A DNA stretch of 64,000 bases from Garcia nutans (Eukaryota; Streptophyta; Magnoliopsida; Malpighiales; Euphorbiaceae). The position numbers and the translations under genes are program-made. Each line of letters begins with the position of its first letter. Position 1 is the stretch's first letter. Shown here in pieces: positions 11,319 to 23,317 of the stretch. The stretch covers positions 4,325,501-4,389,500 of the forward strand of contig CANTUV010000053.1 in the NCBI GenBank assembly GCA_947685225.1, written 5' to 3'. The notes below the pieces were generated by a model. It saw only the letters and a list, made by a program, of their open reading frames with translations. It had not been told where the DNA came from and searched no databases.

Positions 11319-14300
11319 ATGCTCATCATTGACAACGGTAGTTGTACTAATGCCGCAAGTGAGACCATGGTGGAGAAGCTGAAATTGGCTTGTTTAAAAC
11401 ATCCCAATCCATATAGACTACAATGGTTTAATGATAGTGGAGAGGTGAAGGTTACTAAACAAGTGAGAATACCATTCTCTATAGGCTGGTATAAAGATGA
11501 AGTGTTGTGTGATGTAGTTCCTATGCAAGCAGGCCATATGTTATTGGGAAGACCTTGGCAATTTGATAGGAAAGCACAGCATGATGGGCATTCAAATAGG
11601 TACACCTATGAGGGAAAGCTGGTTACTCTTGTTCCATTATCACCATTGGAGGTTTATGAAGATCATCGAAAGATGCTTGAGAAAGCAAAGCAAGATTTGG
11701 CCAAAGTAGTGGTTGGGGCTGTTTCTTCCAAAAACAAGGGGAGTGCGAGAGAACATGATAGGGTGAGTGAAAGTGAGAAGAAAATGGGAAAAGAGGCTAG
11801 AAAAGAAACTAATCAAATTAATGGCCCATTGGTGAGAGAAAACAAGAAAGAAGGGAAGGCAAAACAAACTTTTTATGCAAGAGCGAGAGAATTAAATGTT
11901 GGGCAGCCTGTGTTACTCATTAGATACAAGGAAACTTTGTTTGCTAACATTGATGTTTCACTTGAACATTTTCCTTCTACTTTTGTGTCTTTATTGCAGG
12001 ATTTCCAAGATGTGTTTCCGGAGGAGTTGCCTAGTGGTTTGCCACCATTAAGAGGAATCGAACATCAAATTGACTTCATACCTGGTTCTACCATTCCAAA
12101 TAGACCAGCATAACGAAGTAATCCGATGGAGACCAAGGAGATGCAGAGACAAGTGGAAGAGTTGTTGGAGAAAGGGTTGATTCGAGAGAGTTTAAGTCCG
12201 TGTGCCGTTCCTGTTTTGTTGGTTCCAAAGAAAGATGGCACGTGGAGAATGTGTGTTGATTGTAGGGCTGCAAATAAGATCACCGTGAAGTATCGGCATC
12301 CTATACCGCGTCTTGATGACATGATGGACGAATTACATGGTGCAAGGTATTTTACTAAAATTGATCTTATGAGTGGATATCATCAAATTCGTATGAAACC
12401 TGGGGATGAATGGAAAATAGCTTTTAAAACAAAATATGGGTTGTATGAGTGGTTGGTAATGCCTTTTGGGTTGTCTAATGCACCTAGTACTTTTATGAGG
12501 TTGATGAACCATGTTTTGAGGGCTTATTTGGGTATATTTGTAGTTGTTTATTTTGATGATATTTTGATCTATAGTAAGACTGAGGAAGAGCATATAGAAC
12601 ATGTTAGGTTGGTTTTAGAAGCTTTAAGAAAAGAGAACTTATATGCAAAGCTTAAGAAGTGCACATTTTGCATGGATAGGCTTGTTTTTCTTGGTTTTGT
12701 TGTTAGTGCGCAGGGATTGGAAGTTGATGAAGAGAAAGTGAAAGCTATAAGGGAATGGCCTGTTCCTAAGAGTGTGACGGAAGTGAGGAGCTTCCATGGG
12801 CTGGCGAGTTTTTATAGGAGATTCGTGAAGGATTTTTCTACCATCGCCGCACCACTCACAAGTATTGTCAAGAAGGAAGTTGGATTTCAATGGGGTGAAT
12901 AGCAACAACGATCGTTTGAAAGTTTGAAAGAAAAACTCACTACTGCGCCTGTTTTAGCTTTACCTAACTTTGATTCTATTTTTGAGATTGAATGTGATTC
13001 TTTAGGTATAGGTATTGGGGCTGTTTTGATGCAAGAAAAGAAGCCAATAGCATATTTTAGTGAGAAGCTCAATGGTGCGCAACTGAATTATTCTACCTAT
13101 GACAAGGAGTTGCATGCTTTGGTAAGGGCATTGAATGTGTGGGAGCATTATTTGCTGCCAAAGGAGTTCATTATTCACACTGACCATGAATCCCTCAAGC
13201 ATTTGAAGGGCCAAGGTAAGTTGAACAAAAGACATGGTAAGTGGATTGAACAAATTGAGAAATTTCCTTATGTCATTAAGTATAAGCAAGGTAAGGATAA
13301 TGTTGTTGTTGATGCGTTGTCTAGGAGATATACATTGCTGTCTGTTTTGAGTTCTAAATTGCTTGGTTTTGAGTATATTAAGGACTTATATATTGGTGAT
13401 ATTGATTTTGGCAATGTTTATGTCGCATGTGAACAAGGAGCTTTTAATTCATTTTTTAGACAGGATGGTTATTTGTTTAAGGGAAGTAAACTATGTATGC
13501 CTAGATGTTCCATGCGTAATTTGCTTGTTTTGGAATCTCATTGTGGTGGTTTGATGGGGGCATTTTGGTGTGTCTAAGACTTATGATATTCTGTTTGAGC
13601 ATTTTTATTGGCCGTCTATGCGTAAAGATGTTGGGAGATTATGTTCTACTTGTATTGCATGTAGACAGGCCAAATCTAAGTCTATGCCTCATGGTCTTTA
13701 TATGCCATTACATGTACCTAGTTCACCTTGGGTTGATATTAGTATGGATTTTGTGCTTGGTTTGCCTAGGACTAGGAAAGGTAGAGATAGCATTTTTGTG
13801 GTTGTTGATAGGTTTAGTAAGATGGCACATTTTATTCCATGTCACAAAGCTGATGATGCCAAAGTTGTGGCTGATTTGTTCTTTAGAGATGTTTTTCGTT
13901 TACATGGGGTGCCTCGGACAATTGTTTCTGATAGAGATACTAAGTTTTTGTCCCATTTTTGGTGTGTGTTATGGAGTAGATTAGGAACTAAGCTTTTGTT
14001 TTCTACTACTTGTCATCCACAAACAGATGGGCAAACTGAAGTAGTGAATCGTACACTTGGTACGTTGTTGAGAGCTTTAGTGGGGAAGAATTTGGTCACT
14101 TGGGAAGATTGTTTACCTTTCATTGAATTTGCTTATAATCGTTCAATTCATTCTTCTACAGGTTATTCGCCATTTGAGATTGTTTATGGTTTTAATCCAC
14201 TAACTGTACTTGATCTTGTTCCTTTGCCTTTACATGAGCTTGCTAGTTTGGATGGTGAGAAGACGACTGATTTGGTAAAGTCTTTGCATGAAAAGGTTTG

Positions 14301-14835
14301 AGCAAATATAGAGAAAAAGAACAAGTCATATGCTGATAGGGCAAATAAGGGACGAAAGAAAATGGCATTTGCTCCTGGCGATTGGGTTTGGGTACACTTC
14401 CGAAAGGAGAGGTTTCCAAATCAAAGGAAGAGTAAGCTTGATGCACGTGGTGATGGTCCATTCCAAGTATTGGAGAAAATCAATGACAATGCATACAAGA
14501 TCGACTTGCCTGGTGAGTATGGTGTTAGTGCTACTTTTAATGTGACTGATTTATCTCCTTATGATGATGCAGATTTGAGGACAAATCTTTTTAAAGAAGG
14601 GGAGAATGATGTAAACCAGCATGGCAAGGATCCTTTGGTGCTACAACAAGGACCATTGACAAGGAATAAAGCAAGGAAGTATGGCGTCACTCTTGGATTG
14701 CATGTTCAAGACTTTGATACAAGGGAGGTGACTGAATTAGCAATAAACAAGTGCAGTATGGAGCTGGAAGACCAACAAAGGCTGATTGTGATGCTGAATG
14801 TTTATATGGAAGATAAGGCTTTAAAAATGGGCTAG
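11319..14835 (+). pseudogene. Element B protease-RT-RNase H-integrase, broken
   Basis: The domain order matches A1: protease core IIDNGSCTNAAS (Asn replaces Ser of the triad), RT with YFDDILIYS near 12550, RNase H near 12990, integrase zinc finger, SDRDTKF near 13930, [12 protein letters not shown] near 14025 and the [10 protein letters not shown] module near 14450. Breaks are stops at about 12111, 12900 and 14299, a frameshift near 13555 (an extra G in a G run), and a short deletion in NRYT-YEG near 11600. The tail [17 protein letters not shown] to LKMG (end 14835) lies in the 3' LTR from 14607. Several stops fit C-to-T changes of Gln or Arg codons. Confidence 0.9.
14593..14606 (+). other. 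Element B polypurine tract
   Basis: AAAGAAGGGGAGAA directly before the 3' LTR, also read as pol codons. Confidence 0.82.
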
Positions 14836-15519
14836 AGGAGCAAGAAAGGAGTAAGGAAGGCAGCCCACATGCAAGCACATGGGCCTTGGACGAAATTAGG
14901 TTTTTTGGGACCACTTTTGTCACATGGGCAGCCTATTCTTTCATGCACATGGGCTGTGTTCACACCCATGCACATGGGATGTGGTTCCCTTCTTTCCTTA
15001 GTTGGTTAGGATGATATTTTCCTTATTTGACAAGGATCCTTCTTTCCTTAGTTGGTTAGGATGATATTTTCCTTATTTGACAAGGATCCTTCTTTCCTTA
15101 GTTGGTTAGGATGATATTTTCCTTACTTGACAATGATTTTGACTTTGTAATTTTCCTTTTTTCACTAGGGTTAGGATAGTTACGAATTTTAATTTGTTTT
15201 TCTATAAATAGGGCCTTATTTTCTTATAAGAGGAACTTTTGACAAAATTATATTCAGATTGCTTTTTATGCAAATTTCGGCCATCTTTGAGAGAGTGAGA
15301 GATTTTGCTTCTTTCATTGATTGCATTACGAATCAAACTAACTTATCAATTTTGATTGTGGCGTTCTTCTGATCCGTCTTTCCAAATCCTTCCGTCATTA
15401 GTGTTCTTGCTTTGCAAAGCATTGGGTGCTATAGAGGGTGGTTTATCCTTGTTCTTGGATTCCTATATCGAAGCGTGCATTGGGGTTTGAGGCCTTCATT
15501 GCCATAGGGTTCCGCGTCA
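14607..15519 (+). repeat. Element B 3' LTR
   Basis: 913 bp, TGATGTAAACC to CCGCGTCA. It holds the last roughly 75 codons of pol, three 50 bp units, the TATA box at 15203-15210 and a U5 like that of element C. The CAACA duplication follows at 15520-15524. Confidence 0.94.
14988..15137 (+). repeat. 50 bp minisatellite, three units, in B 3' LTR
   Basis: Units at 14988, 15038 and 15088. The third differs slightly (ACTTGACAATG). The 5' LTR of the same element has two units. Confidence 0.93.
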
Positions 15520-15524
15520 CAACA

Positions 15525-16707
15525 TCACCATCAGCTGTAGCAATCATAACTCTTCTATTGGGATGCAATATGCCCATTCCCTAAACACTTAAAATATTTA
15601 ATCTCCCTACTAGGAGTGGTAGTGTTAGGTGTACCTGTTTGCTTGTTTGGACCACTAGATGGCCCTTTTCCACTGGAGGTTGCAGCATTGCTTTTTTTGG
15701 AATGAATTCTTGAACTCCCCTTTCTCTCCACCCCTATTGGCTAAATTTGCCCCACCACTATATTGGGGTCCTCTATAGGCCAAATTACTCCCAAACACAT
15801 TTTATGGTCTCCCATAGCCAAGTTTGGTGGAACTCTTGCTCTTTAACCTCCTCTCTATCTTCATAGCTTTATCAACCATCTCCTCCATGGTATTGCAATC
15901 ATACATGTCCAACTCACTTGCAATATTCTGATTAAGTCCTCCAAGAAATCTAGACATCATCTGTTGTTCATCTTCCTCAATATTGGCTCTAGCCATGATC
16001 ATCTCCATCTCCTTGTGGTATTCTTCTACACTCTTGCCACCTTGCACCAGTCGTGCTAAGCGATTATAAAGATCCCTATAATAATGAGAAGGGATAAATC
16101 GCTACTTCATCAGGTCTCTCAACTCCTCCCATGCTGGTACGGCTCTCAACACCTTGCCTCTTCTAGTGGATTTTAGTTGATCCCACCAGAATGTTGCATA
16201 ACCCTTGAACTCCACAGCTGCAATGTGTGACTTCTTTTCTTCAGAATAATTATGGCACTCAAAAATTTGCTCTACTTTGCGCTCCCATGCAATGTATTCT
16301 TCAGCATTGTTGTTCCCTCTAAATTCAGGAACCTTCATTTTGATGGAAGTCAAATCATTATCATTGATAGGTGCTTGATAAATTCCAGCTTCTCCTTCTT
16401 CAAATCCATAATCAGCCACACAGCCTCTCTCATATGCAGCTCTTGGTGCCCTCCTCCTAACTGGCTCTTCTCTCTCTTCAGCTCTTGCTGGTTGTAGAAT
16501 TCTCTGTGGTAGCCTTATTGGAGCAGGTTGTTGTGCTTGCATTAAGCGTTCCATGGACTGCTACAAGCTAGCCAACGTATTTGCTATTCTTTCCATATTG
16601 TCCTCATTTGCTTGCTTGTACGTCTCAAGATCATCTGCAATATCTCGGATACTCATCTCTTCTTTCTCAACAGCTATGCCTTTATCTCTACTAGAATTGC
16701 TACTCAT
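15525..16707 (-). pseudogene. Element C gag, broken
   Basis: On the minus strand the ATG at 16705-16707 (MSSNSSRDKG) parallels the start of B gag. RLPQRILQPARAEE, KGYATFWWDQLKSTRRGK and SRFLGGLNQNIASELDMYD are recognisable gag segments. The frame fails near 16555, near 16100 and below 15802. The zinc knuckle region near 15560-15600 reads KYFKCLGNGHIAS, with its first Cys replaced by Tyr, and then meets a short deletion and a stop. The gene continues at 593 after the inserted element B. Confidence 0.85.
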
Positions 16708-17498
16708 TATCTCACAAAACAAAGAACTCACCTTCGCTAATTCTTTGATTGCACTTCAAAACAAAGGCTCATAAATCAATCTCCAAGCATGTTCAAGGGA
16801 ACTAGAACCTAAATCCTAGAATGACACCTAGAAAGAAACTTGACAAATTTGGAGGCAACACAAGAAAATTTTGTGTCACACGATTATATCAACCAGAGTA
16901 TAGAATCAAACAAATAATACTCTAGCAATGTCACGGAATCAAAACGGTAGCTCAAACAAGAAATAGAAACAAAGAGGTCAAAATTATGATGAATCTGGTC
17001 AAAATGTATCAAAACCAACTCACCTTAGCATGTTCGTTTATGGACCTAATAATTCTACCCAAGAAAGCTAGTATCAAGACTCCCCAAGAATTCAATTTCG
17101 AAAAGAAAACTTCCAAATCAGCAAGAAAAATGTAATAAAACAGCCCCTCAATTGACCGAAATTGGTGGCCAAAATTTTGATTACTTTCAACCTGATTCAA
17201 AACGATTCTAATACCTTAAATTACTAGAAAAGCAAAGAATTTTTGTTGAAGTGATTTTGTACTCTTTTTTTTTAGGATTTGGTCACTATCCTTGGATCAC
17301 CAACGAAACACAAAGCCTTTAGACCAATTTATACCCAATTCGGAATAAGGAAAATGTATTTCGATTCAAAAGGCAAGAACACAATTTCGAAATTGAACAA
17401 AGAATTCTATAACCCTAATTCAAAAATCCAATTAGAACCCTAACGGAACAACTAAAACAACCCTAGAAAGACAGATAGATAAAGATTTACCTGTAATT
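16708..17498 (-). other. Element C untranslated leader
   Basis: Minus-strand leader between primer site and gag, AT-rich, similar to the B leader at 9028-9984. No gene seen. Confidence 0.72.
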
Positions 17499-17511
17499 GG
17501 CTCTGATACCA
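17499..17511 (-). other. Element C primer binding site
   Basis: Reverse complement of TGGTATCAGAGCC, two bases from the LTR end. Confidence 0.9.
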
Positions 17512-17513
17512 AA

Positions 17514-17717
17514 TGATGCGGAACCCTATGGCAATGAAGGCCTCAAACCCCAATGCATGATTGATAGAAGAAAACCAAGAATGAAGGAAAAACCACCTTC
17601 TAAAGCACCCAATTGCTTAGCAAAGCACGAACACTTATAACGGAAGGATTTACGAAGCTCGAATTAGAAGAATGCTACAATCGAAATTGATAAGTAAATC
17701 TAATTCTTGATACAATC
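17514..17717 (-). repeat. Element C 5' LTR, U5 part
   Basis: Minus strand ending in CCGCATCA at 17514. The sequence resembles the B U5 (GCCTTCATTGCCATAGGG). The LTR is broken at 17717 by A', with CAATC at 17713-17717 and 25214-25218. Confidence 0.88.
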
Positions 17718-18638
17718 TGACGCGGACCCTTAGTAATGATGGCAGCAAACCCAACGTATAACAATGGTAGAGAACTCCTTGAAACTTGATAATCACCTCC
17801 TAAGGAACCCAACGCCTATAAAGAGACGTGAACTCACTATGATTGAAGGATTTAGTTGGTAAGAAGAAGGAAAACGCCACAACTCTATTTGATAAGTAAA
17901 GCTAATTCTTGATGCAAAGAAAGAATTAAAGAATCCACTCTAATCTCTCTCACACGAAAATTCACAAGAAGAACTTGTAGAAGAATTCGAAAATCTTTAA
18001 TAATAATATGTCAAAAAAAGTCCCCTTACAAGAAAAATAAGGCCCTATTTATACTAAAAGGCACACATAAATCCGAAACCCTAATTCTAATGGGAAAAGT
18101 AAAGCTACAAAGTCAAAATCCTAACCCATTAAGGAAAATATAAAGTATGGAAAAAAAATCCTAATCCGCTAAGGAAAATATAAATTATGGAAACAAAATC
18201 CTAATCCACTAAGGAAAATATAAAGTATGGAAACAAAATCCTAATCTACTAAGGAAAATATAAAGTATGGAAACAACCAAACTAAATCCCTTCAACATAA
18301 GAACACGCCCCACACTATTTGGGCTGTCCATGGGCCTTAAGTTACTTTCCAAGGCTTTATATGAACCCCCCATGGACCTTTCTTGCACGTTGGACCTTTC
18401 TTGCACGTTGGACCTCCTTAGCTAGCCTTTAGCTTCCACATTAAGCATCATAATCATCTTTGGTGTGCCTTCTTCAAGCTCTATTGTGCACTTTTCCATT
18501 GCCATTTCAGTCACTTCCTTTGAAATTTGATCTTGAATATGCAATCCCATAGCTGCTCCAAACTTGTTAGCTCTGCTCCTAGTCAATGGCCCATTTGGAA
18601 GCACCAATGGATCCTTACCTCGTGGCTGGTTCGTATCA
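17718..18638 (-). repeat. A' 3' LTR
   Basis: In element sense it starts TGATACGAACC at 18638 and ends CCGCGTCA at 17718. It contains the end of the pol frame (stop at 18422-18424), four minisatellite units and TATAAATA at 18046-18053. Confidence 0.93.
18118..18275 (-). repeat. About 40 bp minisatellite, four units, in A' 3' LTR
   Basis: Plus-strand units of the type AATCCTAATCCACTAAGG with AAAATATAAAGTATGG. The 5' LTR has three units at about 24733-24855. Confidence 0.9.
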
Positions 18639-20702
18639 TTCTCCCCCTCTTCAAAAAGATTTGTCCTCAAATTTGCATCATCATAAGGAGATAAATCAGA
18701 CACATTAAAAGTAGAACTAACACCATACTCACCAGGCAAGCCTATCTTGTATGCATTATCATTGATCTTTGCCAACACTTTAAATGGACCATCACCACGG
18801 GCATCAAACTTATTCTTCCTTTGATTTGGAAACCTCTCCTTTCGGAAGTGTACCCAAACCCAATCTCCTACTTGAAACTTCATCTCACATCTCCCTTTAT
18901 TTGCAGAATCAACATATCTCTTGTTCCTTTTCTCAATATTCACCCTTGCTTTCTCATGCATCTCTTTCACCAATTTAGCTTTCTTCTCACCAGCTAAACT
19001 AACAAGCTCATGAGAAGGTAAAGAAACAAGATCCAAAACTGTTAGTGGGTTAAAACCATAAACAAGCTCAAAAGGTGAATATCTTGTAGAAGAATGAATA
19101 GCACGATTATAAGCAAACTCAATAAATGGCAAACAATCTTCCCAAGAACTCAAATTCTTACCCACTAAAGCTCTCAACATGGTACCTAAAGTTCTGTTTA
19201 CTACTTCTGTTTGTCCATCCGTTTGAGGATGACAAGTGGTGGAAATAACAACTTGGTACCTAACTTTCCCCAAAGCACATGCCAAAAGTGAGACAAAAAC
19301 TTGGTGTCTCTATCAGAAACTATGGATTTTGGTATCCCATGAATTTAAACCACCTCCCTAAAGAAGAGTTCAGCCACTAAACTAGCATCATCACTCTTAT
19401 GACATGGGATAAAGTGTGCCATCTTACTAAACCTATCAACAACCACAAATATGCTATCTCTCCCCCTCTTAGTCCTTGGTAATCCAAAAACAAAGTCCAT
19501 ACTAATGTCCATCCAAGGAGAACTAGGAACGAGTAATGGCATACACAAACCATGAGGCTAGACTTAGACTTAGCTTGCCTACAAGCCAAACAAGCCTTAC
19601 AAATCTGAATTACATCCCTTTTCATATTCGGCCAATAAAAGTGTTCATTCAGCATGTCTAAAGTCTTATCAATTCCAAAATGCCCCATCAAGCCCCCACA
19701 ATGTGATTCTAATACTAGCAAATCTCTCATAGAACATCTAGGCATGCATAATTTTGAACCCTTAAACAAAAACCCATCATGTCTATAGAAAGGATTAAAA
19801 GCACCATGCTCACAAGCATCATAAACATTGCTGAAGTCAGAATCACCAACATATAAGTCCTTTATACATTCAAATCCAAGCAATTTAGTACTCAAAACAT
19901 TAAGTAAAGCGTACCTCCTTGAAAGTGCATCTGCCACTACATTGTCTTTACCTTGCTTGTATTTGATCAAGTAAGGAAACTTCTCAATCTTCACAACCCA
20001 TTTTGCATGTCTTTTATTGAACTTGCCTTGCCCTCTCAAATGCTTCAATGATTCATGGTCTGAATGGATCACGAATTCCTTGGGCAGCAAATAATGCTCC
20101 CATACTTCCAATGCTCTCACCAAAGCATATAGCTCCTTGTCATAAGTTGAATAATTCAGCTTTGCTCCATTAAGCTTTTCACTAAAGTATGCAATGGGCT
20201 TCTTCTCTTGCATCAAAATAGCTCCAATACGTACACCAGAAGCATCACATTCAATTTCAAAAGTAGAATCAAAGTTAGGCAAAGCTAAAATGGGTGTAGT
20301 AGAAAGCTTCTCTTTCAAAGCACCAAATGCTTCTTGTTGCTCCTTGCCCCAAACGAATCCCACTTCTTTCTTGATTATGCTAGTCAAGGGGGCTGCCAAT
20401 GAAGAGAAATTAGGGACAAATCTCCTATAGAAGCTTGCCAATCCGTGAAAACTCCTCACTTCTGTCACACTTGAAGGATTCGGCCACTCTTGGATAGCTT
20501 TCACCTTCTCTTGATCAACTTCAATTCCCTGCATACTTACAACAAAACCAGGAAAAATAACCCTATCTAGACAAAAAGAACACTTCTTAAGCTTAGCATA
20601 AAGGTTTTGCTCCCTAAGGATTTCAAGCACTTTCCTAACATGTTCAACATGTTCTTCCTCAGTTTTGCTATAAATCATAATATCATCAAAGTAAACTACC
20701 AC
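18422..20702 (-). pseudogene. A' RT end, RNase H and integrase, broken
   Basis: On the minus strand [17 protein letters not shown] is near 20700, RNase H motif [10 protein letters not shown] near 20240, the HHCC finger near 19730-19580 and the integrase core [14 protein letters not shown] near 19500. [14 protein letters not shown] is near 19220 and [17 protein letters not shown] near 18780. Breaks are a frameshift near 19555 after ACRQAKSKS, a TAA near 19345 replacing Arg after REVV, and a frameshift near 19265 that garbles the catalytic region before STTCHPQ. The tail ends at 18422 inside the LTR. Confidence 0.88.
18639..18652 (-). other. A' polypurine tract
   Basis: In element sense GAAGAGGGGGAGAA directly before the 3' LTR, identical to that of A1. 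Confidence 0.82.
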
Positions 20703-20711
20703 AAACTTACC

Positions 20712-22247
20712 TTAATAAGCTCTCAAAACATGGTTCATTAATCTCATGAAAGTACTAGGTGCATTAGATAAACCAAAAGGCATAACTAACCATTCATACA
20801 AACCATATTTCGTTTTGAAGGCAGTCTTCCATTCATCTCCAGGCTTCATGTGAATTTGATGATAACCACTCATAAGATCAATGTTTGTGAAATATTTCGC
20901 CCCATGCAATTCGTTCAACATGTCATCAAGTCTAGGAATGGGATGTCTATACTTCATAGTAATCTTGTTCACAGCCCTACAATCAACACACATCCTCCAA
21001 GAACCATCTTTCTTGGGTACTAATAAGACTGGAATGACACAAGGACTAAGGCTCTCACGAACCAAGCCTTTCTCCAAAAGCTCTTCAACTTGTCTTTGCA
21101 TCTCCTTTGTCTCCATAGGATTGCTCCTATATGTTGGGCGGTTTGGAATTGTAGAACCGGGTATGAAGTCAATTTGATGTTCAATCCCTCTTAATGGCGA
21201 CAAACCACTAAGAAGGTCTTCAGGAAACACATCCTTAAAATCCTGCAACAAAGACACAAAACTAGAAGGTAAAGAATCAAGAGATTCTTCATTGTCAGCA
21301 AGTAACGATTCTTTATACATAATAATGAGTACAGGCTGCCCTACATCTATCTCTCTTGCTCTTGCATAAAAAGTATGTTTTGCTTTTTCTCCTTGCTTAT
21401 TTTCTCTCACCAATGGGCCATTTATTTGTTTGCTTACTTTCTTTTGACTCTCGGCCTCTTTTCCCTTTCTGTACTCACTCACTTTATTATTTTCTCTCTC
21501 CCTACCCTTAGAATTACCCTTGGGTGTTGAAGAAATATCATTGGCTGAATTTGAACCCCCTTGGTTCATGTTGGCCGAAATTTCTTTCTCCCTCTCTAGC
21601 ATCCTCTTTTGATCTTCATACACCTCTTGAGGTGATAATGGTGCTAGAACAACCTTCTTTCCTTCATAAGTAAAGGTATACTTATTAGAAAAGCCATCAT
21701 GTTGTGCCCTTCTATCATGCTGCCATGGTCTTCCTAACAGCAAATGTCCAGCTTGCATTGGCATTACATCACACAAAACCTCATCTTTATACCACCCAAT
21801 GGAGAATGGTACCTTGACTTGCTTCAACACTTTTACTTCCTCAGCGTCATTGAACCATTGCAACTTGTAAGGATTGGGATGTTTAAAACAAGCTAACCCC
21901 AATTTATCCACCATTGTGGTACTAGCAGCATTGGTACAACTTCTACCATCAATGATAAGTGTACAAACCTTACCATTCACCAAACACCTAGAGTGGAAAA
22001 GATTCTCCCTTTGATCCAAGCCTTCTTCCTTAACTTGAATATTCAAGGCTCTTCTAGTAACAAGCATCTCTCCATGTTCAGCATTCAAGACTTGATTCTC
22101 CCAAGCCTCTTCATCATATTTTGCCCTATCACCACATTCGGCCTCCTCTTCTTCTTCATGTTCAGATTCTGATTCAATTTCCCCTTCATGGGTTGCAATC
22201 ATCACCCTCTTATTCGGACATTGAGAAGCAATGTGTCCACTTCCCAA
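20712..22247 (-). pseudogene. A' zinc knuckle, protease and RT first half
   Basis: An open minus-strand stretch of 511 codons: GSGHIASQCPNKR (end of the zinc knuckle), an acidic linker, the protease core IIDGRSCTNAAS (Gly-Arg instead of Ser-Gly, so the catalytic triad is damaged), a Lys- and Glu-rich connector, and RT fingers and palm from [14 protein letters not shown] to NHVLRAY. It stops at about 20709-20711 where a Leu codon has become TAA, just before YFDD. The preceding gag is in another frame. Confidence 0.88.
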
Positions 22248-23317
22248 ACACTTGTTGCATTTAATTTCCCTACTTGGAGTAGGTCTAGAAGGTGTTTCCT
22301 TGGCTGCTTTTGCATCCCCATCATTCGGCTTCTTGAAATTAGGATTGTAGGAAGAATTCTTTTGGAAAGAACCCTTGTAATCCCCTTTGTAGGACCTCCA
22401 CTCGAACTTGAACCATTGAAGTTTGAAAAATTTCCACTAGCTTTAGAGTAGCTAGTTTTCGAAATAGCTTTATTCTTCAATCTTCTCTCTATCTTCATGG
22501 CCTTTTGAACTAACTCTTCCATTGTGTTGAATTCATACATCTCCAATTCATTGGCTATGTTCAAATTCAATCCCCCAAGAAATCGTGACATCTTCTTGTC
22601 TTCATCTTCATCAATATTTGCCCTAGCCATGATCATCTCCATCTCTTTGTGGTACTCTTCCACACTTCTTCCACCTTGAACTAGTCTTGCTAGTCGATTG
22701 TACAAATCCCGAATGTAGTGAGATGGTACAAATCGGTTTGTCATTAGTTCTTTCAAGGTTGACCATTCAAGAATAGGCCTCATACCTTTCCCTCTTCTAT
22801 TAGCTTTCAATTGATCCCACCAAAAGGTAGCATACCCTTTGAACTCTACGGCTGCCAAAATTGATTTCTTCTCTTCGGTGTAGTTATGGCATTCGAAAAT
22901 CTGCTCAACTTTCCTCTCCCATTCTATGAACTCTTCTGCATTGTACTTCCCTTCAAAGGAAGGAATCTTCATCTTGATGGAAGTAAGGTCACCATCAGTG
23001 GTAGGTTGATTTCCACCTTCATCTTCATCTTTTAGCCTTTCGGCTGCTTCTAGGGCTTCAAGATTTCCTTGCCCTTCTCTCCTAAGCACTCTTCTAGCTC
23101 GCATTATGGGATTTGGATGTGCGGCTGGCTGCCCTTATTGCACTTGCTGAATTTGTTGCACTTGTTGCATTTGTTGTGCTTGCCGTGCTGCATTCTCTTG
23201 CAATCTAGTATCCATCATCTCCATTCGACCAAGCATTGCTGCCAAAGTCTCATTAAGCCTAGCCAAGCTTTTGGCCATAGCTCCTTCTTTGCTAGTCTCT
23301 TCTCCTTTTCCAACCAT
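22202..23317 (-). pseudogene. A' gag, broken
   Basis: Starts at the ATG at 23315-23317 (MVGKGEETSKEGAMAKS). A Gln-rich segment (QQMQQVQQIQQVQ) ends in a stop near 23134. The frame reopens to give the gag core KGYATFWWDQLKANRRGKG and SRFLGGLNLNIANELEMYE, with a frameshift near 22395, in the linker before the zinc knuckle. Gag would be the particle protein. Length and order match A1 gag. Confidence 0.87.

Larger units (their letters stand above)
594..15519 (+). mobile_element. Element B, CRM-like Ty3/gypsy retrotransposon interrupted by A1
   Basis: LTRs start TGATGTAAACC and end CCGCGTCA. The 5' LTR is split by A1 (594-1198 plus 8755-9012, 863 bp) and the 3' LTR is 14607-15519 (913 bp); the 50 bp difference is one extra minisatellite unit. 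The five bases CAACA occur at 589-593 and 15520-15524, a clean target duplication in the gag of minus-strand element C. The primer site (9015-9027), gag, pol and polypurine tract follow in normal order. About 17 or 18 substitutions separate the two LTRs by eye, roughly 2%. Gag and pol hold many stops and frameshifts. Confidence 0.93.

Noticed and set aside
13541..13984. Overlapping hydrophobic frame opposite or beside B integrase
   Set aside because: A shifted reading of integrase codons; the Leu/Val content is a by-product.
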